The notes beneath the pieces were generated by a model. It had not been told where the DNA came from. It did no database searches and worked only from the letters and a program-made list of their open reading frames with translations. Positions 52,017-60,084 of a stretch of DNA of 64,000 bases are shown here, piece after piece. Origin of the DNA: JANOMH01 sp031422295 (GTDB taxonomy: Bacteria > Pseudomonadota > Alphaproteobacteria > Rhodobacterales > Rhodobacteraceae). The position numbers and the translations under genes are program-made. Location: assembly GCA_031422295.1 (NCBI GenBank), contig JANOQM010000018.1, forward strand, positions 1 through 64,000. Direction: 5' to 3'. The first letter of the stretch is position 1, and each line of letters begins with the position of its first letter.

Positions 52017-52619
52017 ATGAAATGGACCATTCCCAATAGCCTGACTGTGCTGCGCCTGCTGGCCGCCCCCGGCGTCGCGCTGATGTTTTTATATTTTCAT
52101 CGGCCCCAGGCCGATTGGTATGCGCTGGCGCTGTTTATCATCGCGGCGGCCACCGATTATTTCGTCGGCTATCTGGCGCGGCTGTGGAAACAGGAAAGCA
52201 AGTTCGGCACGATGATGGACCCGATTGCCGACAAGGCGATGGTGGTCATCGCCATTGTTGTCATCACCGGCTATTCGGGGGTCAAGCCGTGGTTGCTGTT
52301 GCCGGCCACCGTGATCCTGTTCCGCGAAGTTTTCGTGTCGGGTCTGCGCGAATTTCTGGGCAAAAATGCGGGTTTGCTGAAGGTCACCAAATTGGCCAAA
52401 TGGAAAACCACCGCGCAAATGGTGGCGATTGCCGTGCTGTTTCTGGGCACCGGTCTGGCCTATGTCGAGGAAGGGTCGGGCGCTGCACCGATGTGGGCCG
52501 CTGAAGTGGCCACAACCGTTGGCCTTGTGCTGATCTGGCTTGCCGCCATTTTGACCGCGATTACCGGGGTCGATTATTACATCAAGGCGCTGCCGTATCT
52601 GCGCGATGATACGAAATGA
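52017..52619 (+). CDS. pgsA: CDP-diacylglycerol--glycerol-3-phosphate 3-phosphatidyltransferase, altered active site
   Basis: A 200-residue membrane enzyme of the CDP-alcohol phosphatidyltransferase family, first step of phosphatidylglycerol synthesis. The motif D-x2-D-G-x2-A-R-x8-G-x3-D-x3-D is present as D47, G51, A54, R55, G64, D68, D72. The second Asp is Val50 (TDYFVGYLAR, codon GTC), a metal-binding position invariant in the family. N-terminal NSLTVLRLL and the LKVTKLAKWKTTAQM block are otherwise typical of PgsA. It is the expected neighbour of uvrC in alphaproteobacteria and overlaps moaD by 4 nt. Confidence 0.9.
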   Translation: MKWTIPNSLTVLRLLAAPGVALMFLYFHRPQADWYALALFIIAAATDYFVGYLARLWKQESKFGTMMDPIADKAMVVIAIVVITGYSGVKPWLLLPATVILFREVFVSGLREFLGKNAGLLKVTKLAKWKTTAQMVAIAVLFLGTGLAYVEEGSGAAPMWAAEVATTVGLVLIWLAAILTAITGVDYYIKALPYLRDDTK

Positions 52620-52864
52620 TCGACGTTTTGTATTTCGCCTGGGTCCGTGAACGCATTGGTCTGCCGCGCGAAAAGGTTGATACCCAAGCCCGGACTGTGG
52701 CCGACCTGATCATTGAATTGCGTGCGCGTGAGGATCGGTATGATCTGGCATTTTCCGATATCAGTGCGCTGCGCGTCGCGTTGGATCAGGAACTCGCCGA
52801 TTTTTCCGCCCCCTTGGCCGGGGTGCGCGAGGTTGCGTTTTTTCCGCCGATGACGGGTGGCTGA
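52616..52864 (+). CDS. moaD: Molybdopterin synthase small subunit MoaD
   Basis: An 82-residue ubiquitin-like sulfur carrier ending in the essential Gly-Gly (PPMTGG), with the FAWVRERIGLPREKV start typical of MoaD. After thiocarboxylation of the last Gly it donates sulfur to precursor Z together with MoaE. It overlaps pgsA upstream and moaE downstream (8 nt). Confidence 0.93.
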   Translation: MIDVLYFAWVRERIGLPREKVDTQARTVADLIIELRAREDRYDLAFSDISALRVALDQELADFSAPLAGVREVAFFPPMTGG

Positions 52865-53306
52865 GGTGTCTGTGCGCGTGCAGTCCGACCCATTCGACGC
52901 CGGGGCTGAACTGAATAAATTTGCCCATGGCCGCACCGACATCGGGGCCGTGGTCAGCTTTACCGGTGTCGTCCGTGACCGCGATGGCGGACTAAGCGCC
53001 ATGCAGATTGAACATTACCCGGGCATGACTGAAAAGGCGATTGCGGCGATTGTGCAGAATGCTGTTCAACGCTGGGCTTTGGCCGATGTTCTGGTGATCC
53101 ATCGCTACGGATTATTGCCCTTGGGCGCGCCGATCATGATGGTTGCAACCGCGTCAGCACATCGCGCCGATGCGTTTGCCGCTGCTGATTTTCTGATGGA
53201 TTACCTGAAATCCCGCGCACCTTTCTGGAAAAAAGAAGTCACCGCAACCGGGGCCGACTGGGTAGCTGCGCAAGAGGCAGATACGGCAGCGCTCAGGCGT
53301 TGGTGA
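52857..53306 (+). CDS. moaE: Molybdopterin synthase catalytic subunit MoaE
   Basis: A 149-residue MoaE: GAVVSFTGVVRDRDGGLSAM, LEHYPGMTEKAI-like block (IEHYPGMTEKAIAAI), VIHRYGLLPLGAPIMMVATA with the conserved Arg, and the active-site lysines in APFWKKE. With MoaD it converts cyclic pyranopterin monophosphate to molybdopterin. GTG 52857 lies within moaD. Its last 14 bases overlap the convergent tag gene. Confidence 0.94.
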   Translation: MAEVSVRVQSDPFDAGAELNKFAHGRTDIGAVVSFTGVVRDRDGGLSAMQIEHYPGMTEKAIAAIVQNAVQRWALADVLVIHRYGLLPLGAPIMMVATASAHRADAFAAADFLMDYLKSRAPFWKKEVTATGADWVAAQEADTAALRRW

Positions 53307-53853
53307 TATGCCGGTGGCAGGTTATCACATGGTCATTGACCATGCCCACCGCCTGCATGAATGCATAAACAATCGTCGGACCGCAAAATTTGAACCCCTC
53401 GCGTTTAAGGTCTTTTGATATCTGGGCCGAAAGTGGGGTCTGCACCGGAACCTGTGCCAGATCAGACCAATGATTGACCAGCGGCGCACCGCCTATGTAA
53501 TCCCATAAGAACCGATCAAACCCTTGGCGTGCCTCAATCTTTTGCCACGCCTTGGCATTGCCGATGGTCGCCTCGATCTTGCCGCGATGACGGATAATTC
53601 CGGGGTCGGCCAACAGGATATCGACCTGCCCATCACCCCATCCGGCGATAATATCAGGGTCAAACCCGGCAAAGGCCGTGCGGAAATTATCGCGCTTTTT
53701 CAGAATGGTGATCCAGCTGAGCCCCGCCTGAAACCCATCCAGCACCAGCTTTTCCCACAAGGCGCGGCTGTCATATTCGGGCACGCCCCATTCGGTGTCA
53801 TGGTAGTCCAGATAGATCTGTTCCTGCCCGACCCATCCACAACGTTCGACCAT
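53293..53853 (-). CDS. tag: DNA-3-methyladenine glycosylase I (Tag)
   Basis: A 186-residue HhH-superfamily glycosylase. The zinc ligands Cys5, His18, His175 and Cys179 are in place (RCGWV, YHDTEWGVP, DHVITCHRH). ALWEKLVLDGFQAGLSWITI, the NFRTAF block and FCGPTIVYAFMQAVGMVNDH are family-typical. It removes 3-methyladenine from alkylated DNA. ATG 53853 was preferred to TTG 53865. It converges with moaE. Confidence 0.96.
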   Translation of the reverse strand: MVERCGWVGQEQIYLDYHDTEWGVPEYDSRALWEKLVLDGFQAGLSWITILKKRDNFRTAFAGFDPDIIAGWGDGQVDILLADPGIIRHRGKIEATIGNAKAWQKIEARQGFDRFLWDYIGGAPLVNHWSDLAQVPVQTPLSAQISKDLKREGFKFCGPTIVYAFMQAVGMVNDHVITCHRHITNA

Positions 53854-53920
53854 TTCGACCCCCAACAGAAACTCCGCAAATTCGACCTTAATTGCGTTCC
53901 TTTACCTGACATTAGGGACA

Positions 53921-54766
53921 ATGCCTGCATCGTCGGGGTCTTTCCAGCGGATTGGTCACATGCAGCCTCAACGACAGCGCAAATCGGGTACGGGCGATCA
54001 AGTCGCCAAAGACCCGTTGCAATTCGCGTTTGAAAGCCGGGATCGCGATGTCCTGAAAATCGTGCGCAATGCCCTGGCCGCAGGCAGTGCCAGACTGGCG
54101 TTTCAACCTATCGTATCGGCCAAAAACACCCGGAAGGTAGCCTTTTACGAGGGGCTGATCCGCGTGCTGGATGATGGGGGCCGAATCATTCCGGCGGCCC
54201 ATTTCATGCCCGAGATCGAAGAAAGCAGTCTGGGCCGGGAAATTGACTGCACAACCCTGCGGCTGGGGTTGGAAATGTTGCGGGTCAATCCGGCGCTGCG
54301 GCTGTCCATCAATGTCTCCGCCCGGTCGATTGGCGACGGCGCGTGGCGGCGGATATTGGACGAAGGTTTGCACCGGTCGGCGCAAATTGGCGAACGGCTG
54401 ATCCTCGAAATATCCGAAAGCTCGGCGATGCTGCTGCACGAAGTTGTCATCCGGTTCATGGAGGAAATGCAGCCCAAGGGCCTGTCATTTGCTGTTGACG
54501 GTTTCGGCGGCGGGTTGATTTCATTCCGTCATCTCAAGGACTTCTTCTTTGACATTGCCAAGATCGACAAATGTTTCGTACGCGATATTGCGACATCCCC
54601 AGACAATCAGGTGCTTGCGCAGGCGCTGATCAGCGTCAGCCATCAGTTTGACATGTTTACCGTGGCAGAAGGCGTGGAAACCCCAGAGGAGGCGGCGGTG
54701 CTGGTTCAGTTGAATATCGGCTGCCTACAAGGCTATCTGTACGGCGTGCCAAAGTTCAGCCTGTAG
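53921..54766 (+). CDS. EAL-domain protein, probably catalytically degenerate
   Basis: A stand-alone EAL domain (281 residues from ATG 53921; ATG 53960 also possible) with no signal-receiving or GGDEF domain. The cyclic-di-GMP phosphodiesterase motifs are only partly kept: EGLIR in place of EALLR, Asn in SINVSARS, Glu in ILEISESS, and AEGVET and QGYLYG. The DDFG metal motif reads VDGFGGG, with the second Asp changed to Gly. It may bind the nucleotide as a sensor rather than hydrolyse it. It lies just before phaA but probably has its own promoter. Confidence 0.82.
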   Translation: MPASSGSFQRIGHMQPQRQRKSGTGDQVAKDPLQFAFESRDRDVLKIVRNALAAGSARLAFQPIVSAKNTRKVAFYEGLIRVLDDGGRIIPAAHFMPEIEESSLGREIDCTTLRLGLEMLRVNPALRLSINVSARSIGDGAWRRILDEGLHRSAQIGERLILEISESSAMLLHEVVIRFMEEMQPKGLSFAVDGFGGGLISFRHLKDFFFDIAKIDKCFVRDIATSPDNQVLAQALISVSHQFDMFTVAEGVETPEEAAVLVQLNIGCLQGYLYGVPKFSL

Positions 54767-54771
54767 TTGCC

Positions 54772-54786
54772 TTGACGCTAGGTCAA
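54772..54786. promoter_or_regulatory. Inverted repeat upstream of phaA
   Basis: TTGAC-N5-GTCAA lies 6 bp after the EAL gene stop and 126 bp before phaA. The left arm could also be a -35 box (TTGACG). No matching factor is known from the sequence. Confidence 0.35.
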
Positions 54787-54911
54787 CGCTGGTATGCGTT
54801 AACTTGATTGGCGTTGCCCCGTAGATATCTTGCTTCTAAAGAGGCCCCTGACGGGTGGCACGGCCAACAAGGCCAATCAGCCGCAGTTTTGACCCTTGGG
54901 AGGAGCCTTTT

Positions 54912-56084
54912 ATGACCAATGTCGTTATCGCCTCGGCCGCGCGGACTGCCGTGGGCAGTTTTGGCGGCGCTTTTGCCGCCGTGCCGGCGCATGATCTGGG
55001 TGCCGCCGTATTACGCGAGGTTGTGGCCCGCGCGGGTGTTGATGCCGCCGAGGTCAGCGAGACGATTTTGGGTCAGGTGCTGACCGCCGCCCAAGGGCAA
55101 AACCCGGCGCGTCAGGCACATATCAATGCCGGATTGCCCAAGGAAAGTTCGGCCTGGGGCATCAATCAGGTCTGCGGGTCGGGTCTGCGGGCTGTGGCTT
55201 TGGGCGCGCAACACATCATGCTGGGCGATGCGTCCATCGTGATTGCCGGTGGTCAGGAAAACATGTCGATCTCTCAGCATGCGGCAAACCTGCGCGTTGG
55301 CCAGAAAATGGGCGACATGAATTTCGTTGATACCATGATCCGCGACGGGTTGTGGGATGCGTTCAACAATTACCACATGGGCCAAACTGCCGAAAACGTG
55401 GCCGGCCAGTGGCAGATTACCCGCGAGGCGCAGGATGAATTCGCCGTGGCCAGCCAGAACAAGGCTGAGGCCGCGCAAAAGGCGGGCAAATTTGCTGATG
55501 AGATTGTGGCCTATACGGTGAAAACCCGTAAAGGCGATATCGTGGTGACGGCGGATGAATATATCCGGCACGGCGCGACGCTGGAGGCGATGGCCAAACT
55601 GCGCCCCGCATTTACCAAGGATGGCACGGTCACTGCGGGCAATGCGTCCGGTCTGAACGACGGCGCTGCAGCGACTTTGCTGATGTTGGCAGATGAAGCG
55701 GCGCGGCGCGGGATCGAACCTCTGGCCCGGATCGCATCTTATGCGACTGCGGGGCTTGACCCGTCAATCATGGGGGCCGGTCCGATTCATGCCAGCCGCA
55801 AGGCGTTGGCCAAGGCCGGTTGGTCGGTGCAGGACCTTGATCTGGTCGAAGCAAACGAAGCCTTTGCTGCCCAGGCCTGCGCGGTCAACAAAGATATGGG
55901 CTGGGACCCGATGATTGTGAACGTCAATGGCGGCGCCATTGCCATCGGCCACCCGATCGGGGCTTCGGGTGCGCGGGTTTTGAACACATTGCTGTTCGAA
56001 ATGAAGCGGCGCGGTGCCAAAAAGGGTCTGGCAACCCTGTGCATTGGCGGCGGAATGGGCGTGGCCCTGTGCGTTGAACGCTAA
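54912..56084 (+). CDS. phaA: Acetyl-CoA acetyltransferase (beta-ketothiolase, PhaA)
   Basis: A 390-residue biosynthetic thiolase. The acyl-enzyme Cys lies in INQVCGSGLRAVALG, with NGGAIAIGHPIGASGARV (His) and CIGGGMGVALCVER (second Cys) at the end. It condenses two acetyl-CoA to acetoacetyl-CoA, the first step of polyhydroxybutyrate formation; phaB follows 111 bp later. GGAGGAGCC precedes ATG 54912. The gap to phaB holds the dispersed palindrome (56091-56115). Confidence 0.95.
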   Translation: MTNVVIASAARTAVGSFGGAFAAVPAHDLGAAVLREVVARAGVDAAEVSETILGQVLTAAQGQNPARQAHINAGLPKESSAWGINQVCGSGLRAVALGAQHIMLGDASIVIAGGQENMSISQHAANLRVGQKMGDMNFVDTMIRDGLWDAFNNYHMGQTAENVAGQWQITREAQDEFAVASQNKAEAAQKAGKFADEIVAYTVKTRKGDIVVTADEYIRHGATLEAMAKLRPAFTKDGTVTAGNASGLNDGAAATLLMLADEAARRGIEPLARIASYATAGLDPSIMGAGPIHASRKALAKAGWSVQDLDLVEANEAFAAQACAVNKDMGWDPMIVNVNGGAIAIGHPIGASGARVLNTLLFEMKRRGAKKGLATLCIGGGMGVALCVER

Positions 56085-56090
56085 CAGCAA

Positions 56091-56115
56091 GCGTGGGTTA
56101 AAACCCACCTTACGC
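56091..56115. repeat. Dispersed palindromic repeat, copy 4, between phaA and phaB
   Basis: Exact inverted copy of 13351-13375 (core GTGGGTT-AA-AACCCAC). It begins 6 bp after the phaA stop and lies 80 bp before phaB, so in a joint transcript it would form a hairpin between the two coding regions. Confidence 0.88.
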
Positions 56116-56195
56116 TTCCGCGTCGCAATATTATTGCGCAACACGCTTTGCCGCTTTACCAAGATTACAAGCACTGATCCCCAAGGAGGAACCAC

Positions 56196-56921
56196 ATGTC
56201 CCGTATCGCACTCGTGACCGGAGGGTCGCGCGGTATTGGCGCCGCCATTTCCAAGGCTTTGTTGGCCGAAGGCTACCGTGTGGCCGCGACCTATGCCGGC
56301 AATGACGCGGCGGCGGCGGCGTTTACCGCCGAAACCGGCATCAAAACCTATAAATGGAATGTGGCATCTTACGACGACTGCGCCGCAGGCGTGGCGCAGG
56401 TCACTGCCGACCTTGGCCCGGTCGACGTGCTGGTCAATAATGCCGGGATTACACGCGACGCGCCGTTCCACAAGATGACGCCGCAGCTGTGGCACGAGGT
56501 CATCGATACCAACCTGACCGGCCTGTTCAACATGACCCATTGTGTATGGCCCGGCATGCGCGAGCGTAAATTCGGGCGCGTGGTCAATATTTCCTCGATC
56601 AATGGTCAAAAAGGCCAGTTCGCCCAGGCGAATTATGCTGCCGCCAAGGCAGGCGATATCGGGTTCACCAAGGCATTGGCGCTGGAAGGCGCGCGCGCCG
56701 GGATCACGGTTAACGTGGTCGCCCCCGGTTATATCAACACCGAGATGATGGCGACGATTCCGGAAAAGGTGATGAACGAGGTCATCTTGCCGCAAATCCC
56801 TGTGGGCCGTCTGGGTGAAGCCAATGAGATTGCCCGCTGCGTGGTGTTTCTGGCGTCAGATGCGGCGGGTTTTGTCACCGGATCGACCCTGTCGGCCAAT
56901 GGCGGGCAGTATCTGAGCTGA
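56196..56921 (+). CDS. phaB: Acetoacetyl-CoA reductase (PhaB)
   Basis: A 241-residue NADPH-dependent SDR that makes (R)-3-hydroxybutyryl-CoA for polyhydroxybutyrate. It has ALVTGGSRGIGAAISKAL, NNAGITRDAPFHKM, SSINGQKGQFAQANYAAAKA (Ser, Tyr, Lys) and APGYINTEM, all typical of PhaB rather than FabG. AAGGAGGAACC lies just upstream. Polymerase phaC is not in the window. Confidence 0.94.
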   Translation: MSRIALVTGGSRGIGAAISKALLAEGYRVAATYAGNDAAAAAFTAETGIKTYKWNVASYDDCAAGVAQVTADLGPVDVLVNNAGITRDAPFHKMTPQLWHEVIDTNLTGLFNMTHCVWPGMRERKFGRVVNISSINGQKGQFAQANYAAAKAGDIGFTKALALEGARAGITVNVVAPGYINTEMMATIPEKVMNEVILPQIPVGRLGEANEIARCVVFLASDAAGFVTGSTLSANGGQYLS

Positions 56922-56962
56922 CACGGTCCCGTGCGACCCTGATCGGATTTGTCGCGGTCCTG

Positions 56963-57784
56963 TTGTGGTCGCTGCTGGCGCTGCTGACAGTCGGCAGCGC
57001 CCCGGTGCCGCCCTTACAACTGAACGCCGTTTGCTTTGGAATTGGCGGGTTGATCGGGCTGATCTGGGTTGCGTCCTCGGGCGGCTTTGGGGTGCTGCGG
57101 CAGGTCCCGCTGCGTATCTATGTCTTTGGAACGCTTGGATTGTTCGGCTATCATCTGCTGTATTTCAGCGCCCTGCGCATGGCCCCCGCCGCCGAGGCTG
57201 GGTTGATTGCCTATTTGTGGCCCCTGCTGATCGTGCTGTTTTCGGGCCTGCTGCCCGGGGAAACACTGCGTCTGCAACATGTCCTCGGTGGGTTGATCGG
57301 CTGTGCCGGGGCTGCGCTTATCGTTGCCTCCGGGGCTACGGGTTTCAGCGCCGCCGCGTTGCCCGGCTACGGTCTGGCCCTGCTTTGCGCGATCACTTGG
57401 GCGGTTTATTCGGTGATGTCCCGCCGTCTTGGCGATGTGCCGACCGCCAGTGTCGCAGTGTTTTGTCTGGCCACGGCATTGCTGTCGTTGGTCGCCCATC
57501 TGATTTGGGAAACCCCGGTCTGGCCAGCCAGCAGCATGGGCTGGGTCAGTATATTTGCACTTGGCGCGGGCCCCGTTGGCCTTGCGTTTTTCGTCTGGGA
57601 TATCGGGGTCAAGAAAGGCGACATTCAGCTTTTGGGCGTCGCGTCCTATGCGGCCCCGGTATTGTCAACGCTGGCCTTGATCCTTGCGGGCATTGCCAAA
57701 CCAACTGCAATGCTTGGCCTTGCTGCGATATTGATTGCGGGTGGTGCGGCGCTGGCTGCCAGCGCCGCAAAACGCAAAGACTAG
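56963..57784 (+). CDS. EamA-family (drug/metabolite transporter) permease
   Basis: A 10-helix DMT-superfamily transporter made of two EamA repeats (WPLLIVLFSGLLPGETLRLQ in the first, FALGAGPVGLAFFVWDIGVK in the second). Homology extends upstream of TTG 56963: the in-frame residues LTRSRATLIGFVAVL form the normal N-terminus, and the only possible codon there is CTG 56918 overlapping the phaB stop (CTGA). The real protein may thus be 288 residues with an unusual start. The substrate is unknown. It converges on the DUF465 gene with a 4-nt overlap. Confidence 0.82.
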   Translation: MWSLLALLTVGSAPVPPLQLNAVCFGIGGLIGLIWVASSGGFGVLRQVPLRIYVFGTLGLFGYHLLYFSALRMAPAAEAGLIAYLWPLLIVLFSGLLPGETLRLQHVLGGLIGCAGAALIVASGATGFSAAALPGYGLALLCAITWAVYSVMSRRLGDVPTASVAVFCLATALLSLVAHLIWETPVWPASSMGWVSIFALGAGPVGLAFFVWDIGVKKGDIQLLGVASYAAPVLSTLALILAGIAKPTAMLGLAAILIAGGAALAASAAKRKD

Positions 57785-57948
57785 CCCGCGCTCAGCCGGC
57801 CGATCTCTTCCTTGATGTGGAGTTTTTGTTTCTTCAGCCGGGCGATCTCCAGATCGTCAACAGCGGGGCTGCGATGCGCGGCTTCTACCGCGTCTGACAG
57901 TGTTTGGTGTTTTTTCTTCAGTTCCTGCAAGTGGGAGGTCAAGCTCAA
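57781..57948 (-). CDS. DUF465/YdcH-family protein
   Basis: A 55-residue coiled-coil protein: LTSHLQELKKKHQTLSDAVE, then DDLEIARLKKQKLHIKEEIG, the DUF465 signature. The start is TTG 57948 behind AGGAG; the track-length frame to 57993 has no better site. Small proteins of this family are widespread in alphaproteobacteria and of unknown function. Confidence 0.85.
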   Translation of the reverse strand: MSLTSHLQELKKKHQTLSDAVEAAHRSPAVDDLEIARLKKQKLHIKEEIGRLSAG

Positions 57949-58070
57949 CGTCGTTCTCCTCTCGTTGGATGTGCAACATGCATAGTGCAGCACAGTTTTA
58001 CAATTCTGTCACGCAGCAAGTAGCACCGAACCCCTAAACAGCAGGTTCGCGCCAAAAGATTGCCAAAACT

Positions 58071-58841
58071 TTAACGCGGAATGCCGATTGCAGTGCCATT
58101 GCGCAAAATATCCGTCACGGCATCGCTGTAATTTGCGCCATCCCGCGAATGTTCGACCCCGTCGTGCAGCACCAGCTGCGCGGCCATCCTGAAGGGGGAG
58201 CGGCCCGATTTGCGTGCTTGTAGGATAAACGAATCCGCCGCAGCCCCGGCGCGGGCCACCAGCGGCAGCACGATCACTGACCCCAGCCGGTCTTGCAAAC
58301 CGGCCAGAACCTCGGGCAGGCGCGCGACCCGCTGGATCAGGGTCAGCACGCCTTTGGGCCCCAGCCTGCGGGCCGCAATATCCAGCCAATCGGCAAGCGG
58401 GGTATCACCGCCCAGTGCAACGTCTCGGCCCGGATCATCTGATTCAGTGCCTAGATTCCGGTCAAAATACGGCGGGTTGGCGATGACATGGTCAAAGCTG
58501 CGCATCCGCAGTTCATCTGGCAAGGCGCGCAAATCAGCGGTCGTGACCGTCAGCCCGATGTCATTTTCCGCCCCATTCCGGCGCGCCAGGTTGGCGTAAT
58601 CCTGTTGAATTTCAACGCCATGCAGCACCAGCCCCGGCACCCGCCGCCCCAGACACAACGATGCCACCCCTGCCCCGCAGCCCAGTTCCAGCACAGACTG
58701 GCCTGCCACCGCAGGCACTGCTGCGGCCAGCAACACCGGGTCAATCCCGGCGCGGTAACCCCGGCGCGGTTGCCAGATTGACAAGGCCCCGCCCAGAAAC
58801 GCGTCGCGCGTCAGGCCCTCATCGTCCCAGATCAATGCCAT
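58071..58841 (-). CDS. tRNA1(Val) (adenine(37)-N6)-methyltransferase-like (TrmN6/YfiC)
   Basis: A 256-residue class I SAM methyltransferase: AFLGGALSIWQPRRGYRAGI, DPVLLAAAVP, motif I LELGCGAGVASLCLGRR, and the N6-adenine motif ANPPYFDRN. The family methylates A37 of tRNA-Val or acts as a related methyltransferase. ATG 58841 overlaps the upstream DUF2007 gene by 23 nt. The longer frame to 58880 is not needed. Confidence 0.86.
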   Translation of the reverse strand: MALIWDDEGLTRDAFLGGALSIWQPRRGYRAGIDPVLLAAAVPAVAGQSVLELGCGAGVASLCLGRRVPGLVLHGVEIQQDYANLARRNGAENDIGLTVTTADLRALPDELRMRSFDHVIANPPYFDRNLGTESDDPGRDVALGGDTPLADWLDIAARRLGPKGVLTLIQRVARLPEVLAGLQDRLGSVIVLPLVARAGAAADSFILQARKSGRSPFRMAAQLVLHDGVEHSRDGANYSDAVTDILRNGTAIGIPR

Positions 58842-59034
58842 TGTCACGCATCGCGATTTCGGCATCCGGCAGGTCGGCATCCAGCACCATCAACCGACGC
58901 GGCAATATGCCTATGGACCCGTCCAGAATGCTCATGTTTACGTCCAATTCAAAGCAGTCTATACCCTCGCCACCCAACAGGGCGGTGGCAAAGGCGATGA
59001 CCGTCGGGTCGTTGGTGCGCAAAAGCTCTTTCAT
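58819..59034 (-). CDS. DUF2007 family protein
   Basis: A 71-residue protein starting MKELLRTNDPTVIAFATALL with GGEGIDCFELDVNMSILDGS and RRLMVLDADLPDAE, the DUF2007 pattern (sometimes called signal-transducing protein). It precedes the methyltransferase with a 23-nt overlap, the usual arrangement in Rhodobacterales. It diverges from the polyprenyl synthase. Confidence 0.85.
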   Translation of the reverse strand: MKELLRTNDPTVIAFATALLGGEGIDCFELDVNMSILDGSIGILPRRLMVLDADLPDAEIAMRDNGIDLGR

Positions 59035-59085
59035 ATTTCAGACATAGTGGCGGGTCGCCCGATTGTCGAGCAGGCGGACCGGATG

Positions 59086-60084
59086 ATGAGCCTTGATGTG
59101 GCGGCGAACAAACCGATTGACCGCCTTGCCACGATGCTGAGCGCCGAGATGGATGCGGTCAATGTGATGATCCGCGCCCGCATGGCCAGCGAAAATGCGC
59201 CCCGAATCCCGCAGGTCACCGCCCATCTGGTCGAAGCGGGGGGGAAACGCCTGCGCCCGATGCTGACTTTGGCTGCCGCAAAATTATGCGGGTATTCAGG
59301 TCCTTACCACATTCATCTGGCTGCTACGGTGGAATTTATCCATACCGCCACCTTGCTGCATGATGATGTTGTGGACCAAAGCCAGCAGCGGCGCGGACGG
59401 CCTACCGCCAACCTGCTGTGGGACAATACCAGCAGCGTTCTGGTTGGGGATTACCTGTTCGCCCGCAGTTTCCAGTTGATGGTCGAAACCGGGTCGCTGC
59501 GCGTGTTGGACATTCTGGCCAATGCCGCCGCCACGATTGCTGAAGGCGAAGTGCTGCAACTGACCGCCGCGCGGAACCTTGAGACGACCGAAGATATTTA
59601 CCTCAAGGTCGTGCGCGGTAAAACGGCGTCGCTGTTTTCGGCCGCAACCGAGGTGGGCGGGGTGATTGCGGGTATGCCGGATGCGCAGGTCAAGGCACTG
59701 TTTGCCTATGGCGATGCGCTGGGCGTGGCGTTTCAGATTGTTGATGACCTGCTGGATTATTCCGGAACGACGGCCATCGGAAAAGACTTGGGCGATGATT
59801 TCCGCGAAGGGAAACTGACCCTGCCGGTGATCCGGGCCGTGGCTGTGGCCACCCCGAGTGAGCGCCTGTTTTGGACCCGCTGCATTCAGAAGGGCCAAGT
59901 GGCCGAGGGCGATCTTGAAACGGCGCAAGGGTTATTGGCCCGCCATGGCGCGCTGGAATCCACCCGCCGCGATGCGATTGAATGGGCAGACAAGGCCAAG
60001 GCCGCGCTGACCAACCTGCCCGCGCATGAGATCCGCGATATGCTGCGCGATCTGGCTGATTATGTCGTGGCGCGGATCAGCTAG
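59086..60084 (+). CDS. Polyprenyl diphosphate synthase (octa/decaprenyl type)
   Basis: A 332-residue trans-isoprenyl diphosphate synthase with the first Asp-rich motif DDVVD (93-97) in FIHTATLLHDDVVDQSQQRR and the second DDLLD (220-224) in FQIVDDLLDYSG. KRLRPMLTL and the RGKTASLFSAA block bind the diphosphates. It builds the ubiquinone side chain; chain length cannot be read from sequence alone. ATG 59086 (or 59083) matches the usual start MSLDVA; GTG 59047 is an alternative. It converges with ispE (4-nt overlap). Confidence 0.93.
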   Translation: MSLDVAANKPIDRLATMLSAEMDAVNVMIRARMASENAPRIPQVTAHLVEAGGKRLRPMLTLAAAKLCGYSGPYHIHLAATVEFIHTATLLHDDVVDQSQQRRGRPTANLLWDNTSSVLVGDYLFARSFQLMVETGSLRVLDILANAAATIAEGEVLQLTAARNLETTEDIYLKVVRGKTASLFSAATEVGGVIAGMPDAQVKALFAYGDALGVAFQIVDDLLDYSGTTAIGKDLGDDFREGKLTLPVIRAVAVATPSERLFWTRCIQKGQVAEGDLETAQGLLARHGALESTRRDAIEWADKAKAALTNLPAHEIRDMLRDLADYVVARIS

